61,113 bases of DNA from Lachnospiraceae bacterium (GCA_024683935.1 JAIKXV010000052.1:1-61113); one strand, 5' to 3'; positions 41,620 through 51,109 are shown, numbered from the stretch's first letter. The notes: generated from the letters alone by a model not told the origin. Program-made: numbers and translations.

Positions 41620-43622
41620 ACATCACAGAATACAAAGCACTGAAGAAAAAAATCGAACACCACATGAACCTCTACTACAATGAGGACGCGCCTGAGATAT
41701 CGGATTATGAATACGATATGCTGATGCAGGAATTAAAGGCTGCGGAAAAGGAGCACCCCTCCTGGGTAAGCGCCGATTCCCCGACGAAGAAGATCGGAGG
41801 AAAGGCGAAGAGGGAGGCCGGCGTAAAGATAGAGCATGATGTCCCCATGCTTTCGATAGAGGATGTTTTTACGAAGGAAGACGTGAAGTCCTGGGTGAAA
41901 AAGGTCCATGAGAAGCACCCCGGCTGCGCTTTTTCAGTGGAGACGAAGATAGACGGTCTCAGCATGAGCCTTCGCTATGAAAGGGAGGGGGACGGTCTTT
42001 TTCTTAAGGTGGCGGAGACAAGGGGAGACGGCTTCACCGGAGAGGATGTGACCTTAAACGCCCGCGAGATCGATGATGTTTTAGAGACCCTGGATCTCCC
42101 CTTTGACTCTCTGGAGCTTAGGGGCGAGGTCTATATGAAAAGCGACGCCTTTGAAAAATATAATGAGGAGCAGGAGAAGGCCGGAAAGCCCCTTGCCGCA
42201 AACCCGAGAAACCTGGCGGCGGGGTCACTTCGTCAGCTGGATCCGCTTATCACTAAAAACCGGCGTTTAAGCATGTTTATCTTTAACGTGCAGAAGGGAC
42301 CCTCGGAGCTTACAAAAAGCCACACAGAGGGCCTTGATCTCCTTAAAAAGGCGGGGGTTCCCGTCGTTGAGCATATCAGATGCGTATCCGGAGACGAGGT
42401 CATTGCCGCCATTGACAGGATCGGAGAACTCCGATCGGAATTTGATTTTGATATAGACGGAGCGGTGGTGAAGATAGACGAAACCGCCCTTCGTGATGAT
42501 TTTCCCGCGGGAAGCAAGTATACCAGCGGCCACATAGCATACAAGTACCCTCCGGAAGAGAGGGTGGTCACAATGGATGAGATCCTGGTGGATATAGGGC
42601 GCACCGGAAAGCTTACCTTTACCGGTATCTTCCACGACAGTGAAACCGGCAAGCCTGCAAGGCTCTGCGGCACGAATGTGTCCCGGGCAACCCTTCATAA
42701 CGAAGACTACATAAGGGACATGAACATCGGTATAGGCGGAAAGTACAAGCTCTTTAAGAGCGGCGAGATCATCCCGAAATTAAACGGCTGTGTGGAAAAG
42801 CCGGAGCAGGTCTTCACCCCGCCGAAAAACTGTCCGGTCTGCGGCGAAGCCCTGATAAGGGAAGCGGATACGGCGGATATTCGCTGCGTAAATCCCCTCT
42901 GTCCTGCCCAGTCCGTCCGCTCCATTGCCTACTTTGTGTCGAGGGACGCGATGAACATAATGGGTCTCGGAGATACGCTTATAGAAGCCCTGGTAAATGA
43001 AGGGTATCTGAAGAGCTATGCGGATATCTACCATCTGAAGGCCAGCCGGGAAGAACTGATAGATAAGGGCATAATCGGTAAGGAAAAGAATACCGACAAG
43101 CTTCTTTCCGAGATCGAAAAGTCAAAGGAAAACGATCCTTCAAGGCTCCTTACGGCGCTTGGCATCAGGAATGTGGGAAAGCGCACGGCATCGGACCTTA
43201 TGAAGGTATTTAAGGATATCAGGGAGTTTAAGGATGCGGAGGTTTCCGACCTTACAAAGGTTCCCGAGGTGGGAGAGACCATCGCCGTAAACATCTACGA
43301 ATTCTTCCATAACGAAAAGGATCTTCTGATATTTGACGATCTGATGTCAGCGGGGCTTAATCCCCTGATGCCTGAAACGGAGGGCGGAACGAATAAGCTT
43401 TCCGGCCTAACGATAGTGGTTACCGGAACCCTGCCCACCCTTGGCAGAAAGGAAGTGGCTGAGCTCATAGAAAAGAACGGGGGAAAGTGCACCGGGTCTG
43501 TCAGCAGGAAGACGGATCTCCTGGTGACGGGAGAGGCCGCAGGGTCGAAGCTCACCAAGGCCCAGGAGCTTGGAATAAAGGTCATTGACGAAGCGGAACT
43601 CCTTCGAATGATAGGAGAATGA
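41616..43622 (+). CDS. ligA: NAD-dependent DNA ligase LigA
   Basis: This 668-residue enzyme seals nicks using NAD; adenylation is at Lys111 in VETKIDGLS. Domains in order are Ia, adenylation, OB-fold (GRTGKLTFTGIF), zinc finger with CPVCG and CVNPLCPAQ, helix-hairpin-helix repeats (LTALGIRNVGKRTASDL), and BRCT (about 590-668, LSGLTIVVTGTLPTLGRKE). The ATG overlaps the previous stop. Its stop is immediately followed by the stop of the opposing yfhO-like gene. Confidence 0.98.
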   Translation: MNITEYKALKKKIEHHMNLYYNEDAPEISDYEYDMLMQELKAAEKEHPSWVSADSPTKKIGGKAKREAGVKIEHDVPMLSIEDVFTKEDVKSWVKKVHEKHPGCAFSVETKIDGLSMSLRYEREGDGLFLKVAETRGDGFTGEDVTLNAREIDDVLETLDLPFDSLELRGEVYMKSDAFEKYNEEQEKAGKPLAANPRNLAAGSLRQLDPLITKNRRLSMFIFNVQKGPSELTKSHTEGLDLLKKAGVPVVEHIRCVSGDEVIAAIDRIGELRSEFDFDIDGAVVKIDETALRDDFPAGSKYTSGHIAYKYPPEERVVTMDEILVDIGRTGKLTFTGIFHDSETGKPARLCGTNVSRATLHNEDYIRDMNIGIGGKYKLFKSGEIIPKLNGCVEKPEQVFTPPKNCPVCGEALIREADTADIRCVNPLCPAQSVRSIAYFVSRDAMNIMGLGDTLIEALVNEGYLKSYADIYHLKASREELIDKGIIGKEKNTDKLLSEIEKSKENDPSRLLTALGIRNVGKRTASDLMKVFKDIREFKDAEVSDLTKVPEVGETIAVNIYEFFHNEKDLLIFDDLMSAGLNPLMPETEGGTNKLSGLTIVVTGTLPTLGRKEVAELIEKNGGKCTGSVSRKTDLLVTGEAAGSKLTKAQELGIKVIDEAELLRMIGE

Positions 43623-46235
43623 TCAGGCGCGCTGGTGTTTTGCGCGTTTCTGCAGCAGTTTTTCATACAACAGGGAGAGGATCATAAGCGTCAGGGAAAT
43701 AAGGCTTATCATCCCTCCCGTTTTTAATCCCTTCGGGAAAAAGTCGATACGGATCTCATGCTGTCCTTCCGGGAGATCCGTTGATATCCAGAGGCCGTCA
43801 AAGAGATCGATATGGGTCTCGCGGCCGTCCACATGCAGAGTCCAGCCCGGTTCATAGGGCACGGTCAGTATCAGGTGTCCGGGGGACTTCATATCTATCC
43901 CGCCCTTCAGGCTGTCATCATCTATCTTGATATTCCTGAGTCTTTCCGCCTCATTAACGGATGAAGTAAAGGAATCGAGTACCGACGGATTCAGTTTGAA
44001 AAATTCTATGTCCATGTCCTTATCCGAAGGATCCTCGGGGATAAAGGAGATCGTGGTTCCTTCAGCCCTGAAGCCGAGATCCAGGAAATACCTGTATTTA
44101 TTGAACTGAACCTTGCCGAGGGAGGTACCGTCCGATACGTTTACCTTCACTTCTCCGGAGGTCTTCGTGTGATCATAGGCGTAGAGATGGCAGTTATCGG
44201 TGTAGGTTACGGTTAAGGCGGTATCGCCCTTTGAAATGCTTCCGGTGTCCGCAGAGCCGTAGCTCATAAGGGCTGTGCCCGAGATATTAAAGTCATGCAT
44301 CAGGTTATTCTGCGCTTCCGCGGGTGAAGTGCCGCCGTTCGGGGGATACAGCTCCCCGTCTATTATCTTTTCCGCATCATGGGAGGGGATGAAGAGCTTT
44401 CTCTCCGTCTGGTCATTGCAGCGTATCACATAGCCGTTAGGCAGATGATCCTTATATTCATAAAGGGCTGCACCGCCGGCAAACTTGTAGGCTGATGCAA
44501 TGTCTTCGGAATTGCAGATCTTTCCCTCGGGGACAAAGATATACTTCTGCCCGGAAAGCAGGCTGGTCACCGCAGTGGTGCCGTCCGCAAGGTAGAAGAC
44601 ACGGCTGTTCATGATGCCGTATTTATTCAGATATTTGATGAGAAGCCCGTTGGTGGTGGATGAGAAGAAGGAGAGCGAAGGATAATCCACCATCATCGAA
44701 TGGTTTCTGATGCTCCTTCCCACCTCGTCAGCCCGGGCAAGGGGCGAATCATCTTCCCGGTCCTGGGCCTTTTTATCCTCATTTAGTGGGACGAAGCTCT
44801 CGTACTTTTTAAAGTAATCGATCCTTTTTACCGAGCGGCCGTTGGTGAAATACATATTAAACAATATTTCGGAGGCAAACAGGATCAGCAGCGCATAGCG
44901 GAAAAATGTCTCCTGGCCGTTTCCGGGGAAGTGTATCTTCGCCGGGGCAGAGCGGTAAAAGAGGAAGAGCACCATGATCACAAGGGAGAATACATAGGTC
45001 AGTATCTTTGCTATATCATCCATCCGGTCCTTATCCGAGAAAAAGGCGGTGACTATTACCAGTATGTACGAGAGGATTATCGCAGCGTAGAAAAGGTTCT
45101 GCTTTTCCTCCCGGATGATCAGAAAGCCCTTATAGGCAATGGTCATAAGGAGAAGGATGTAGAGATAGCCCTGGCGTGCCGGAAGGGAATCCGGGAAATT
45201 GAGGCCGTGCCATATAAAGTTCAGCGTGTTCAGGTCAAAGGACAGCAGGAAAAAGAGCACGAGGAAGAGATAGCAGATCTTTTCCTTCAGGCTCTCGTCG
45301 GAGTAAAACGCATAGACCATGACGAGGAATACCGTCAGCAGTCCGCAGTAGATATTGGGATAGTGGCCGAGACCGGTCTCCGGCGTAACCCCTATCATGT
45401 GGCTCGTGAAGAGCTCCAGGGGGTTCATGTATACCTTTAATTCCGAAGGGAAACGGATATTCGTGAAGGTGGTGAATCTGAGGGCGTAATACTCCGGGAG
45501 TATCAGCACCGCGGCGTTTAAGCCGGACAGCAGGGAAAAGACGCAGAATCTTATCATGACCTTCAGATCAAAGCCCTTCACTATGTTAAGTACTATGAAG
45601 TATAAAAAGACATAGATGCAGAGCATGATCGACAGGTAGTAATTCGTAAATATGGCGTAGGAGAGCGCAAGGCAGTAGCAGAGTGAGGACTCTTTATTAA
45701 CTAACTTTTCAAGCCCGAGTATCACGAGGGGCGTGATAAAAAGCACATCCATCCACTCTATATTCCAGCTGTAGGCCGCCATAAACGCGCTCATGGAATA
45801 GGCAAAGCCGAAGAAGACCATGGCCGGATCGTGGCGTTTGAAATGGTATGCGAGATAGGAAGACGCGGTAAGTCCCATAAGGGCGGTCTTTATCACTATC
45901 GAATAGGTCATGAATTCCAGTATGTTTTCTTCCGGAAACAGGGTGCAGAGGAAATTCAGGGGAGAGGCCAGGTAATAGGCGATGACCGCCAAGAAATTGG
46001 CGCCGAGCCCCGCATTCCAGGAGTACCAGAGGGTATCCCCGTTCTTTACCTTCCTGTAAAACTCATAGAAAAAGGGAGTGTACTGCTGGTACATGTCCTT
46101 TCTTAAAAAAGTGATATCTCCGAAGGGGTATATGTGGCGGACGGCAAAGTAAAAAAGCATGCCGAACAGAGGCAGGAGAAAGGCTGCCGGGTAAAAGATC
46201 ATTCTGTAATGTTTTTCATAATAATCCTTTAACAT
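43623..46235 (-). CDS. YfhO-family multi-pass membrane protein
   Basis: This 870-residue protein has about 12 hydrophobic segments in its first 480 residues and a large soluble C-terminal part (about 490-840) before a last membrane span (GMISLISLTLMILSLLYE). The N-terminal FRKDMYQQYTPFFYEFYRKVKNGDTLWYSWNAGLGANFLA-type loop is the YfhO/DUF hallmark, and GWTLHVDGRETHIDLFDGLW with LPEGQHEIRIDFFPKG is typical of its C-terminus. In Bacillus, YfhO is needed to glycosylate lipoteichoic acid. The gene starts 6 bases after the LtaS-like gene, so a shared role in surface-polymer decoration is a reasonable inference. Confidence 0.88.
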   Translation of the reverse strand: MLKDYYEKHYRMIFYPAAFLLPLFGMLFYFAVRHIYPFGDITFLRKDMYQQYTPFFYEFYRKVKNGDTLWYSWNAGLGANFLAVIAYYLASPLNFLCTLFPEENILEFMTYSIVIKTALMGLTASSYLAYHFKRHDPAMVFFGFAYSMSAFMAAYSWNIEWMDVLFITPLVILGLEKLVNKESSLCYCLALSYAIFTNYYLSIMLCIYVFLYFIVLNIVKGFDLKVMIRFCVFSLLSGLNAAVLILPEYYALRFTTFTNIRFPSELKVYMNPLELFTSHMIGVTPETGLGHYPNIYCGLLTVFLVMVYAFYSDESLKEKICYLFLVLFFLLSFDLNTLNFIWHGLNFPDSLPARQGYLYILLLMTIAYKGFLIIREEKQNLFYAAIILSYILVIVTAFFSDKDRMDDIAKILTYVFSLVIMVLFLFYRSAPAKIHFPGNGQETFFRYALLILFASEILFNMYFTNGRSVKRIDYFKKYESFVPLNEDKKAQDREDDSPLARADEVGRSIRNHSMMVDYPSLSFFSSTTNGLLIKYLNKYGIMNSRVFYLADGTTAVTSLLSGQKYIFVPEGKICNSEDIASAYKFAGGAALYEYKDHLPNGYVIRCNDQTERKLFIPSHDAEKIIDGELYPPNGGTSPAEAQNNLMHDFNISGTALMSYGSADTGSISKGDTALTVTYTDNCHLYAYDHTKTSGEVKVNVSDGTSLGKVQFNKYRYFLDLGFRAEGTTISFIPEDPSDKDMDIEFFKLNPSVLDSFTSSVNEAERLRNIKIDDDSLKGGIDMKSPGHLILTVPYEPGWTLHVDGRETHIDLFDGLWISTDLPEGQHEIRIDFFPKGLKTGGMISLISLTLMILSLLYEKLLQKRAKHQRA

Positions 46236-46241
46236 GCTTTC

Positions 46242-48044
46242 TCAGTCTAAAGTGTCATCGTCATCAAAAAGCTCATAATACTGATACTGCCTGTACTTCA
46301 TAAGATCCGGGTCATTAATATCAGTATCTGCATCCGTACCGTCGGCCTTCATCACGTGAATGGCGCTGACAACAGGGGTTTTATCGTACTGCTCCTTAAG
46401 GAAGGAGCGGTAGCCGGTGATGTCTATGCCTGCGGCTTCCAAAGTCAGATTCCCGAGGAAGGAAGCGCTGACATCGAGATCCTTCTTTTCTTCAATATCG
46501 TAGTTCGCCCAGATAAGGAAGGGCACAACGTAGCGCAGCCGGTTTTCCTCTTCCGTGAGATCCGATCCGGTCTTTCCGTTCTGCTTCAGCAGAGCTTCCA
46601 TCACATGGTCGGCGCTCTGGTGGTCTCCGAAAAATACCACCACGGTGGGGTCATTTATGCTGTCAAAGTAGGAGATAAAGTCCCGGAAAGCGGAATCCGT
46701 GAGCTTTTCCAAAGAGAGGTAATTCTCTATGGGTTTGGTGCCGTCAAGCCCCTCCACTTCTATATCCGGAGTAAAGTTATCGAATTCCCCGGAGTACTCC
46801 GAGTGGTTCTGCATCGTTACGTTAAAGGAGAAGAGGGGAGTATTCGTGCCGTTTTCCTTATACATATCGATGATCTCGTTAAATAAGGACTCGTCACTCA
46901 CATACTTCCGGATATATACGGGATCCTTTTTTTCAAAGTAGTCAATAAAGCAGGTTTCCTTAAAGCCGAGGAAGGGGTAGGCTTCATTCCTGGCCCAGCC
47001 CTTCGGTTTATAGGGATGCATGCCGACGGAACGGTATCCTCTTTTTTCCAAATAGGAGGGCATCGCGTCGGTCGGTCCCTTTACAAACTGCTGAAAGGGT
47101 ATGGAGCCCTGGGGAAGGAAAGCCATGCTGTTTCCGGTCAGATATTCGAACTCGGTATTCGGAGTATTTCCGCCCTTTACCGATACATGGAGCCGGCCGG
47201 AGATCACGTTTTCATCTTCCATAAGGGAGCGGATAAAGGGCATGAAGTCTTCATTGGTGTTGAATTCCGTTACAACGCCCGGGTCTGAAAAGGCTTCGCA
47301 CATTATGACTATGATGTTCGGAGTGGAGGGATCGGCCGTCGTTCTTTCATTATCGTCCCCGCCGTATTCCTTATAAAGGGCGGAGCGGATGGCGTCCTTA
47401 TCATAGTCCTCCGGCTTATCCACGCTTAGGAATTTCATATCGTAAATAAAGGCGAAGGCGGTCCCGTCCCTCATAGTCATTGTGGAAGGAGTAAAGAGCT
47501 TATTATATACCTTAAGATTCTTTATCGTCTGTTCGCTCTGTACAAAGGGGATATACGCAAAGAGTATAAAGACAAGGCTTCCGGCGGAAAGGGCTGTCCG
47601 GAGTTTCTTATCTTCTTTGATCTTAAAGCGGCAGAAAAATATGGATATCCACAGCAAAACGAATACTATGGATGCGATAACGACTCTTTTTTCGGGGGTA
47701 TAATCGTAATTATCCGCAACAGACGCCGCAGTCCTTAAGGACAGGAAATCCCAAGGAACTATCGTATTTCCCCTGAATCTGTAAACATAGTAGTCCGTAA
47801 GTCCGAATAAAAAGGATGAGACGGACACCACGTAGAGGGACAGCCTTAAGGAGCCGGACAGGGCGTAAAAAAACAGCGTCACGGCATAGAAAAACACGAG
47901 ATTTACAAGGACCAGGACTGCTTTTATTCCCCATTTCTCATGGAAGGGGTTCCGGAGCAGCCACTCCATCGCGTAAAAAATGATGATGGGGCAGAGCAGG
48001 TGATAGTATAAGGCGGCACCCTTATGAAGTGCTTTTATCTTCAT
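46242..48044 (-). CDS. LtaS-like phosphoglycerol transferase (sulfatase fold)
   Basis: This 600-residue protein starts at 48044 (MKIKALHKGAALYYHLL), preceded on the minus strand by GGAGGATC; an alternative start 14 codons upstream has no such site. Five N-terminal membrane spans (about 1-190) are followed by an extracellular sulfatase-type domain with NIIVIMCEAFSDPG, the nucleophile region GGNTPNTEFEYLTGNS (Thr), GMHPYKPKGWARNEAY and VVFFGDHQSADH. It likely adds glycerol phosphate from phosphatidylglycerol to a teichoic-acid-like polymer. It overlaps metA by 23 bases and is followed by the YfhO gene. Confidence 0.9.
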   Translation of the reverse strand: MKIKALHKGAALYYHLLCPIIIFYAMEWLLRNPFHEKWGIKAVLVLVNLVFFYAVTLFFYALSGSLRLSLYVVSVSSFLFGLTDYYVYRFRGNTIVPWDFLSLRTAASVADNYDYTPEKRVVIASIVFVLLWISIFFCRFKIKEDKKLRTALSAGSLVFILFAYIPFVQSEQTIKNLKVYNKLFTPSTMTMRDGTAFAFIYDMKFLSVDKPEDYDKDAIRSALYKEYGGDDNERTTADPSTPNIIVIMCEAFSDPGVVTEFNTNEDFMPFIRSLMEDENVISGRLHVSVKGGNTPNTEFEYLTGNSMAFLPQGSIPFQQFVKGPTDAMPSYLEKRGYRSVGMHPYKPKGWARNEAYPFLGFKETCFIDYFEKKDPVYIRKYVSDESLFNEIIDMYKENGTNTPLFSFNVTMQNHSEYSGEFDNFTPDIEVEGLDGTKPIENYLSLEKLTDSAFRDFISYFDSINDPTVVVFFGDHQSADHVMEALLKQNGKTGSDLTEEENRLRYVVPFLIWANYDIEEKKDLDVSASFLGNLTLEAAGIDITGYRSFLKEQYDKTPVVSAIHVMKADGTDADTDINDPDLMKYRQYQYYELFDDDDTLD

Positions 48045-48960
48045 CGGGAAGATCCTCCAGCGTATAGGGTGTGGCCTGATATACATAGTAATTAAGCCAG
48101 TTGGTATATAAGATATTCGCGTGGCTCCGCCAGGAAAGGTTAGGGCGGTTTTCCGGATTGTTGAAGGGGTAATAGTTCTTCGGTATCTCTATCGGGAGAC
48201 CCTTGCTCTTATCCCTCTTATATTCATTATCCAAAGTGAATCTGTCGTATTCGGGATGGCCCATTACAAAGATCCTGGAGCCGTCCTTTGTCATGCAGAG
48301 GAACACTCCGGCCTCCTCGGATTCCGCATTTACAATGAGCTCGTCCACTGCACGGATATCCCTGGAATCCACGGAAGTATGTCTGGAATGGGGTGCGAGG
48401 AATATATCGTCAAAGCCGCGAACCAGAGGGATCTTCCTGTTCATTACCTTCTGGGCAAAGACGCCGAAGAGCTTTTTATCCAGCTTCTTTTTCTTCAGGC
48501 CGTAGTGATAATAGAGGCCTGCCTGGGCGCCCCAGCAGATATGGAAGGTGCTGGTCACATGGGTTTTCGTCCACTCAAAGATATGCTTCAGCTCTTCCCA
48601 GTAGTCCACTTCTTCGAATTCCAAATGCTCTATGGGAGCGCCGGTTATTATCATGCCGTCATAGCGGTGCTGCTTTATCTCGCTGAAGGTGGTATAGAAC
48701 TGGTTCAGGTGATTGGCGGATGTATTCTTTGATACATGGCTTTCTATCGTTAAAAAGGTGATATCCACCTGCAGCGGTGAATTGGACAGGGAGCGGAGTA
48801 TCTGCAGCTCGGTATCCTCCTTCAGGGGCATCAGGTTTAATATCACAATCTTAAGAGGACGGATATCCTGGTGCAGTGACCGGTATTCGTCCATTACAAA
48901 TATATTCTCGTTCTCCAGTATTTCCCTTGCAGGCAGATCCCGCTGTACTTTGATCGGCAT
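48022..48960 (-). CDS. metA: homoserine O-acyltransferase MetA (acetyl-type by residue 111)
   Basis: This 312-residue enzyme activates homoserine in methionine synthesis. The catalytic Cys142 lies in HICWGAQAG, with the His/Glu pair in MGHPEYD. The substrate-selecting residue 111 is glutamate (TGAPIEHLEF). In Bacillus-type MetA, Glu111 goes with acetyl-CoA and Gly with succinyl-CoA, so the product is probably O-acetylhomoserine. GGGAGAG precedes the ATG. The gene has its own promoter and its end overlaps the LtaS-like gene, an unusual neighbour. Confidence 0.95.
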   Translation of the reverse strand: MPIKVQRDLPAREILENENIFVMDEYRSLHQDIRPLKIVILNLMPLKEDTELQILRSLSNSPLQVDITFLTIESHVSKNTSANHLNQFYTTFSEIKQHRYDGMIITGAPIEHLEFEEVDYWEELKHIFEWTKTHVTSTFHICWGAQAGLYYHYGLKKKKLDKKLFGVFAQKVMNRKIPLVRGFDDIFLAPHSRHTSVDSRDIRAVDELIVNAESEEAGVFLCMTKDGSRIFVMGHPEYDRFTLDNEYKRDKSKGLPIEIPKNYYPFNNPENRPNLSWRSHANILYTNWLNYYVYQATPYTLEDLPDEDKSTS

Positions 48961-48997
48961 ATTCTTCTCTCTCCCGCTTTCTTATATACAATGTAAT

Positions 48998-49026
48998 AAT
49001 GTACCATTTTTTCCGGCCTTTAACAA
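48998..49026 (-). promoter_or_regulatory. metA promoter
   Basis: On the minus strand, TTGTTA (49021-49026), 17 bases, TACATT (48998-49003). No S-box or T-box structure fits in the about 35-nt leader. Confidence 0.6.
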
Positions 49027-49188
49027 GTTTTACGTTTGTATTGCTCATTCACTCCCCACAGGGGTATCTTAATGACAAAAGAAATAAAATGGATTACTAT
49101 GACATCCTGGCCCGGTATGACAAAATGGAATAAACAGAATGATATACTGCAATACTTTGGATGACAGTTATTAAGGAATTACACAATA

Positions 49189-49839
49189 ATGGATATTTTG
49201 AATTTCAGTGGGATGTATGATGAATATGACCTGTCGCTTTTCCGGGAGCACAGGATGATCCACCTGAAGGGGATTGGCGGCACCAAACTCTATATCGATG
49301 AAGAGGGCGAGAAGGAGATCATAAAAAAGATAAAGGGCAGCGATTCACGGGTACACCTTATCGATATAGGTGACTATCACTATGTGACAAGGCTGTATCT
49401 CTATGAAATCAAGGAGCCCTTTGACCTCCTGGTATTCGATAATCATGATGACTGCAAGGAGCCGGAGTTTGAAGGAATAAGGTCCTGCGGTTCCTGGATA
49501 AAGGACGCTATGGAGGATATGCCTGAGACCCTTGCTTCGGTAAAGCTTATAAAGGGCGATGAGGATATCAGATATCTGAAGGGGGAATTTGACAGAGAAA
49601 GGCCGCTCTATATCTCAGTGGATAAGGACGTGCTTTCGGAAGAACTCTGCCCCACCAACTGGGACCAGGGTGAAATGACGGTGGAAGAGCTTACCCGGCA
49701 TATAAGGAGTGAGTCGGAGGGAAGGCGGATACTCGGCCTTGATATCTGCGGAGGTCCGGCGCCCGGAACCGCCCTTAATATAGAAGACATTATTAAAAAT
49801 CAATCCGTGGATATGGCGATAATCGCTTTACTGTGTTAA
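49189..49839 (+). CDS. divergent arginase/ureohydrolase-fold protein
   Basis: This 216-residue protein is preceded by AAGGAATTAC. Three regions match the metal ligands of the arginase fold in order: IDIGDYHY (Asp62, His64), VFDNHDDC (Asp84, His86, Asp88) and ISVDKDVL (Asp145, Asp147). It is about 80 residues shorter than arginase or agmatinase, and the usual DAHxD and SxDxDxxDP motifs are altered (DNHDD; SVDKDVLSEELCP with WDQG after). LGLDICGGPAPG stands where family members have their C-terminal core strand. A metal-dependent C-N hydrolase is likely, but the substrate is open. It is followed closely by the zinc-ribbon gene. Confidence 0.65.
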   Translation: MDILNFSGMYDEYDLSLFREHRMIHLKGIGGTKLYIDEEGEKEIIKKIKGSDSRVHLIDIGDYHYVTRLYLYEIKEPFDLLVFDNHDDCKEPEFEGIRSCGSWIKDAMEDMPETLASVKLIKGDEDIRYLKGEFDRERPLYISVDKDVLSEELCPTNWDQGEMTVEELTRHIRSESEGRRILGLDICGGPAPGTALNIEDIIKNQSVDMAIIALLC

Positions 49840-49842
49840 AAT
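49834..49842 (+). promoter_or_regulatory. extended -10 element just before the zinc-ribbon gene
   Basis: TGTTAAAAT (TG at 49834-49835, TAAAAT at 49837-49842) overlaps the arginase-like stop codon. Transcription would start at about 49849, within 2 bases of the ATG at 49851. Confidence 0.4.
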
Positions 49843-49850
49843 ACCCTAAT

Positions 49851-50312
49851 ATGCTTAAAGACAGAATAAAGCGGTTCATGGCAGGAAGATACGGACACGA
49901 TGACCTTTCCCTTGCACTTCTGATAGTCGGGGGAGTGTGTCTCATTTTTGCGGCGCTTTCAAGAAACAGGAATGCGTCTCTTTTCTTTGTGTTCGTTCTG
50001 ATTCTACTTGTGATCTGGAGCATATTCAGGATGCTTTCCAAAAATATAGAGGGCAGGAGCCGGGAAAACAGGATCTACAAGCAGCTGACCGGCGGCTTTT
50101 CCAATAAGTCAAAGCCCTTTAAGGAGAGCATGAAGACCTGGTGGGAAAATGTCCGCAGCATAAAGCTTCCCGAGGGGAAGAAGAATTACGGGGTAAAGGT
50201 CTGCCTCTTTAAGTGCCCGGGCTGCGGCGTTGATGTGAAGATCCCCGCCAATAAGGGAAAGATAATGATCACCTGTCCGAAATGCGGCACGGAATTCGAG
50301 AGGGTCAGCTGA
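49851..50312 (+). CDS. two-span membrane protein with C-terminal zinc ribbon
   Basis: This 153-residue protein starts at the ATG at 49851 (MLKDRIKRFMAGRYG); an in-frame GTG at 49833 is possible. Neither has a Shine-Dalgarno sequence. Two adjacent hydrophobic spans (about 22-60, LALLIVGGVCLIFAAL and FFVFVLILLVIWSIF) are followed by a basic cytoplasmic segment and a zinc ribbon CPGCGVDVKIPANKGKIMI then CPKCGTEF. Such proteins are common in Lachnospiraceae and of unknown function. It overlaps sortase as TGATG and so is co-translated with it. Confidence 0.75.
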   Translation: MLKDRIKRFMAGRYGHDDLSLALLIVGGVCLIFAALSRNRNASLFFVFVLILLVIWSIFRMLSKNIEGRSRENRIYKQLTGGFSNKSKPFKESMKTWWENVRSIKLPEGKKNYGVKVCLFKCPGCGVDVKIPANKGKIMITCPKCGTEFERVS

Positions 50313-51109
50313 TGAAGAAAAGGGGCGTTGCAAGATTCATAGCCTTTGCCGTTTTTTTGGCATGCGCGGTGTATCTCGGGATCTATGCGTATAATGCAAA
50401 GACCAATTCCGACGCTTCCGGCAAGATGGCTGTTACGGCTTCGAAGTTCAGCGGCGGCAGCTCCGGCGGAATGAAGGCCGAGACCCATATAGACGAGGAG
50501 ACCGGAGAGGAAAAGAAGCTTTTCGTCCTCGGACAGTATGAGAAGCTTTATGAGCAGAATAAAAACCTCTGCGGATGGCTGAAGATCAAGGGAACGAACA
50601 TTGATTATCCCGTGATGAAGTCCATAAACGGCAACGGGCAGTACTACCTCGACCACAATTTTAACGGTGAAGAGGACAGGAACGGCAGCCTCTTTATGGA
50701 TGATAACTGCGATATTATAAAGCCCACGGAAAACCTGATAATTTACGGCCACAATATGAAGTCCGGCCAGATGTTCGGGGATCTCGACAAGTATAAGTCG
50801 GAGGCTTTTTATAAGGAAAATCCCATCATACAGTTCAATACCATTTACGAGACCGCGAAATACCAGGTGATGATGGCGTTCCAGACCCATGTATATGAAG
50901 AGAATGTGATAGCCTTCAAGTACTATCAGTTCATAGATCCGGCATCGGAAAAGGAATTCGAATCCGGCATAAACGATATGAAGGAAATAGCGTTATACGA
51001 TACCGGCGTGACAGCGAAATACGGAGACCAGCTTCTCATCCTTTCAACCTGCGACTATGACGAGCAGAACGGCAGGTTCGTGGTGGTTTGTAAGAAGCTT
51101 GAGGCATAA
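50312..51109 (+). CDS. class B sortase
   Basis: The 265-residue membrane-anchored cysteine transpeptidase starts at 50312 with GAGAGGG upstream. A single N-terminal signal anchor (FIAFAVFLACAVYLGIYAY) precedes the catalytic domain. The triad is His147 in IYGHNM, Cys247 in LSTCDY and Arg255 in GRFVV. INGNGQYYLDHNFNGEEDRNGSLFMD is the class B substrate-loop region. It attaches proteins with an NPQTN-like signal to the wall or joins pilin subunits. No substrate gene with a sorting signal is in the window, so it may serve distant genes. metH follows with no gap. Confidence 0.93.
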   Translation: MKKRGVARFIAFAVFLACAVYLGIYAYNAKTNSDASGKMAVTASKFSGGSSGGMKAETHIDEETGEEKKLFVLGQYEKLYEQNKNLCGWLKIKGTNIDYPVMKSINGNGQYYLDHNFNGEEDRNGSLFMDDNCDIIKPTENLIIYGHNMKSGQMFGDLDKYKSEAFYKENPIIQFNTIYETAKYQVMMAFQTHVYEENVIAFKYYQFIDPASEKEFESGINDMKEIALYDTGVTAKYGDQLLILSTCDYDEQNGRFVVVCKKLEA

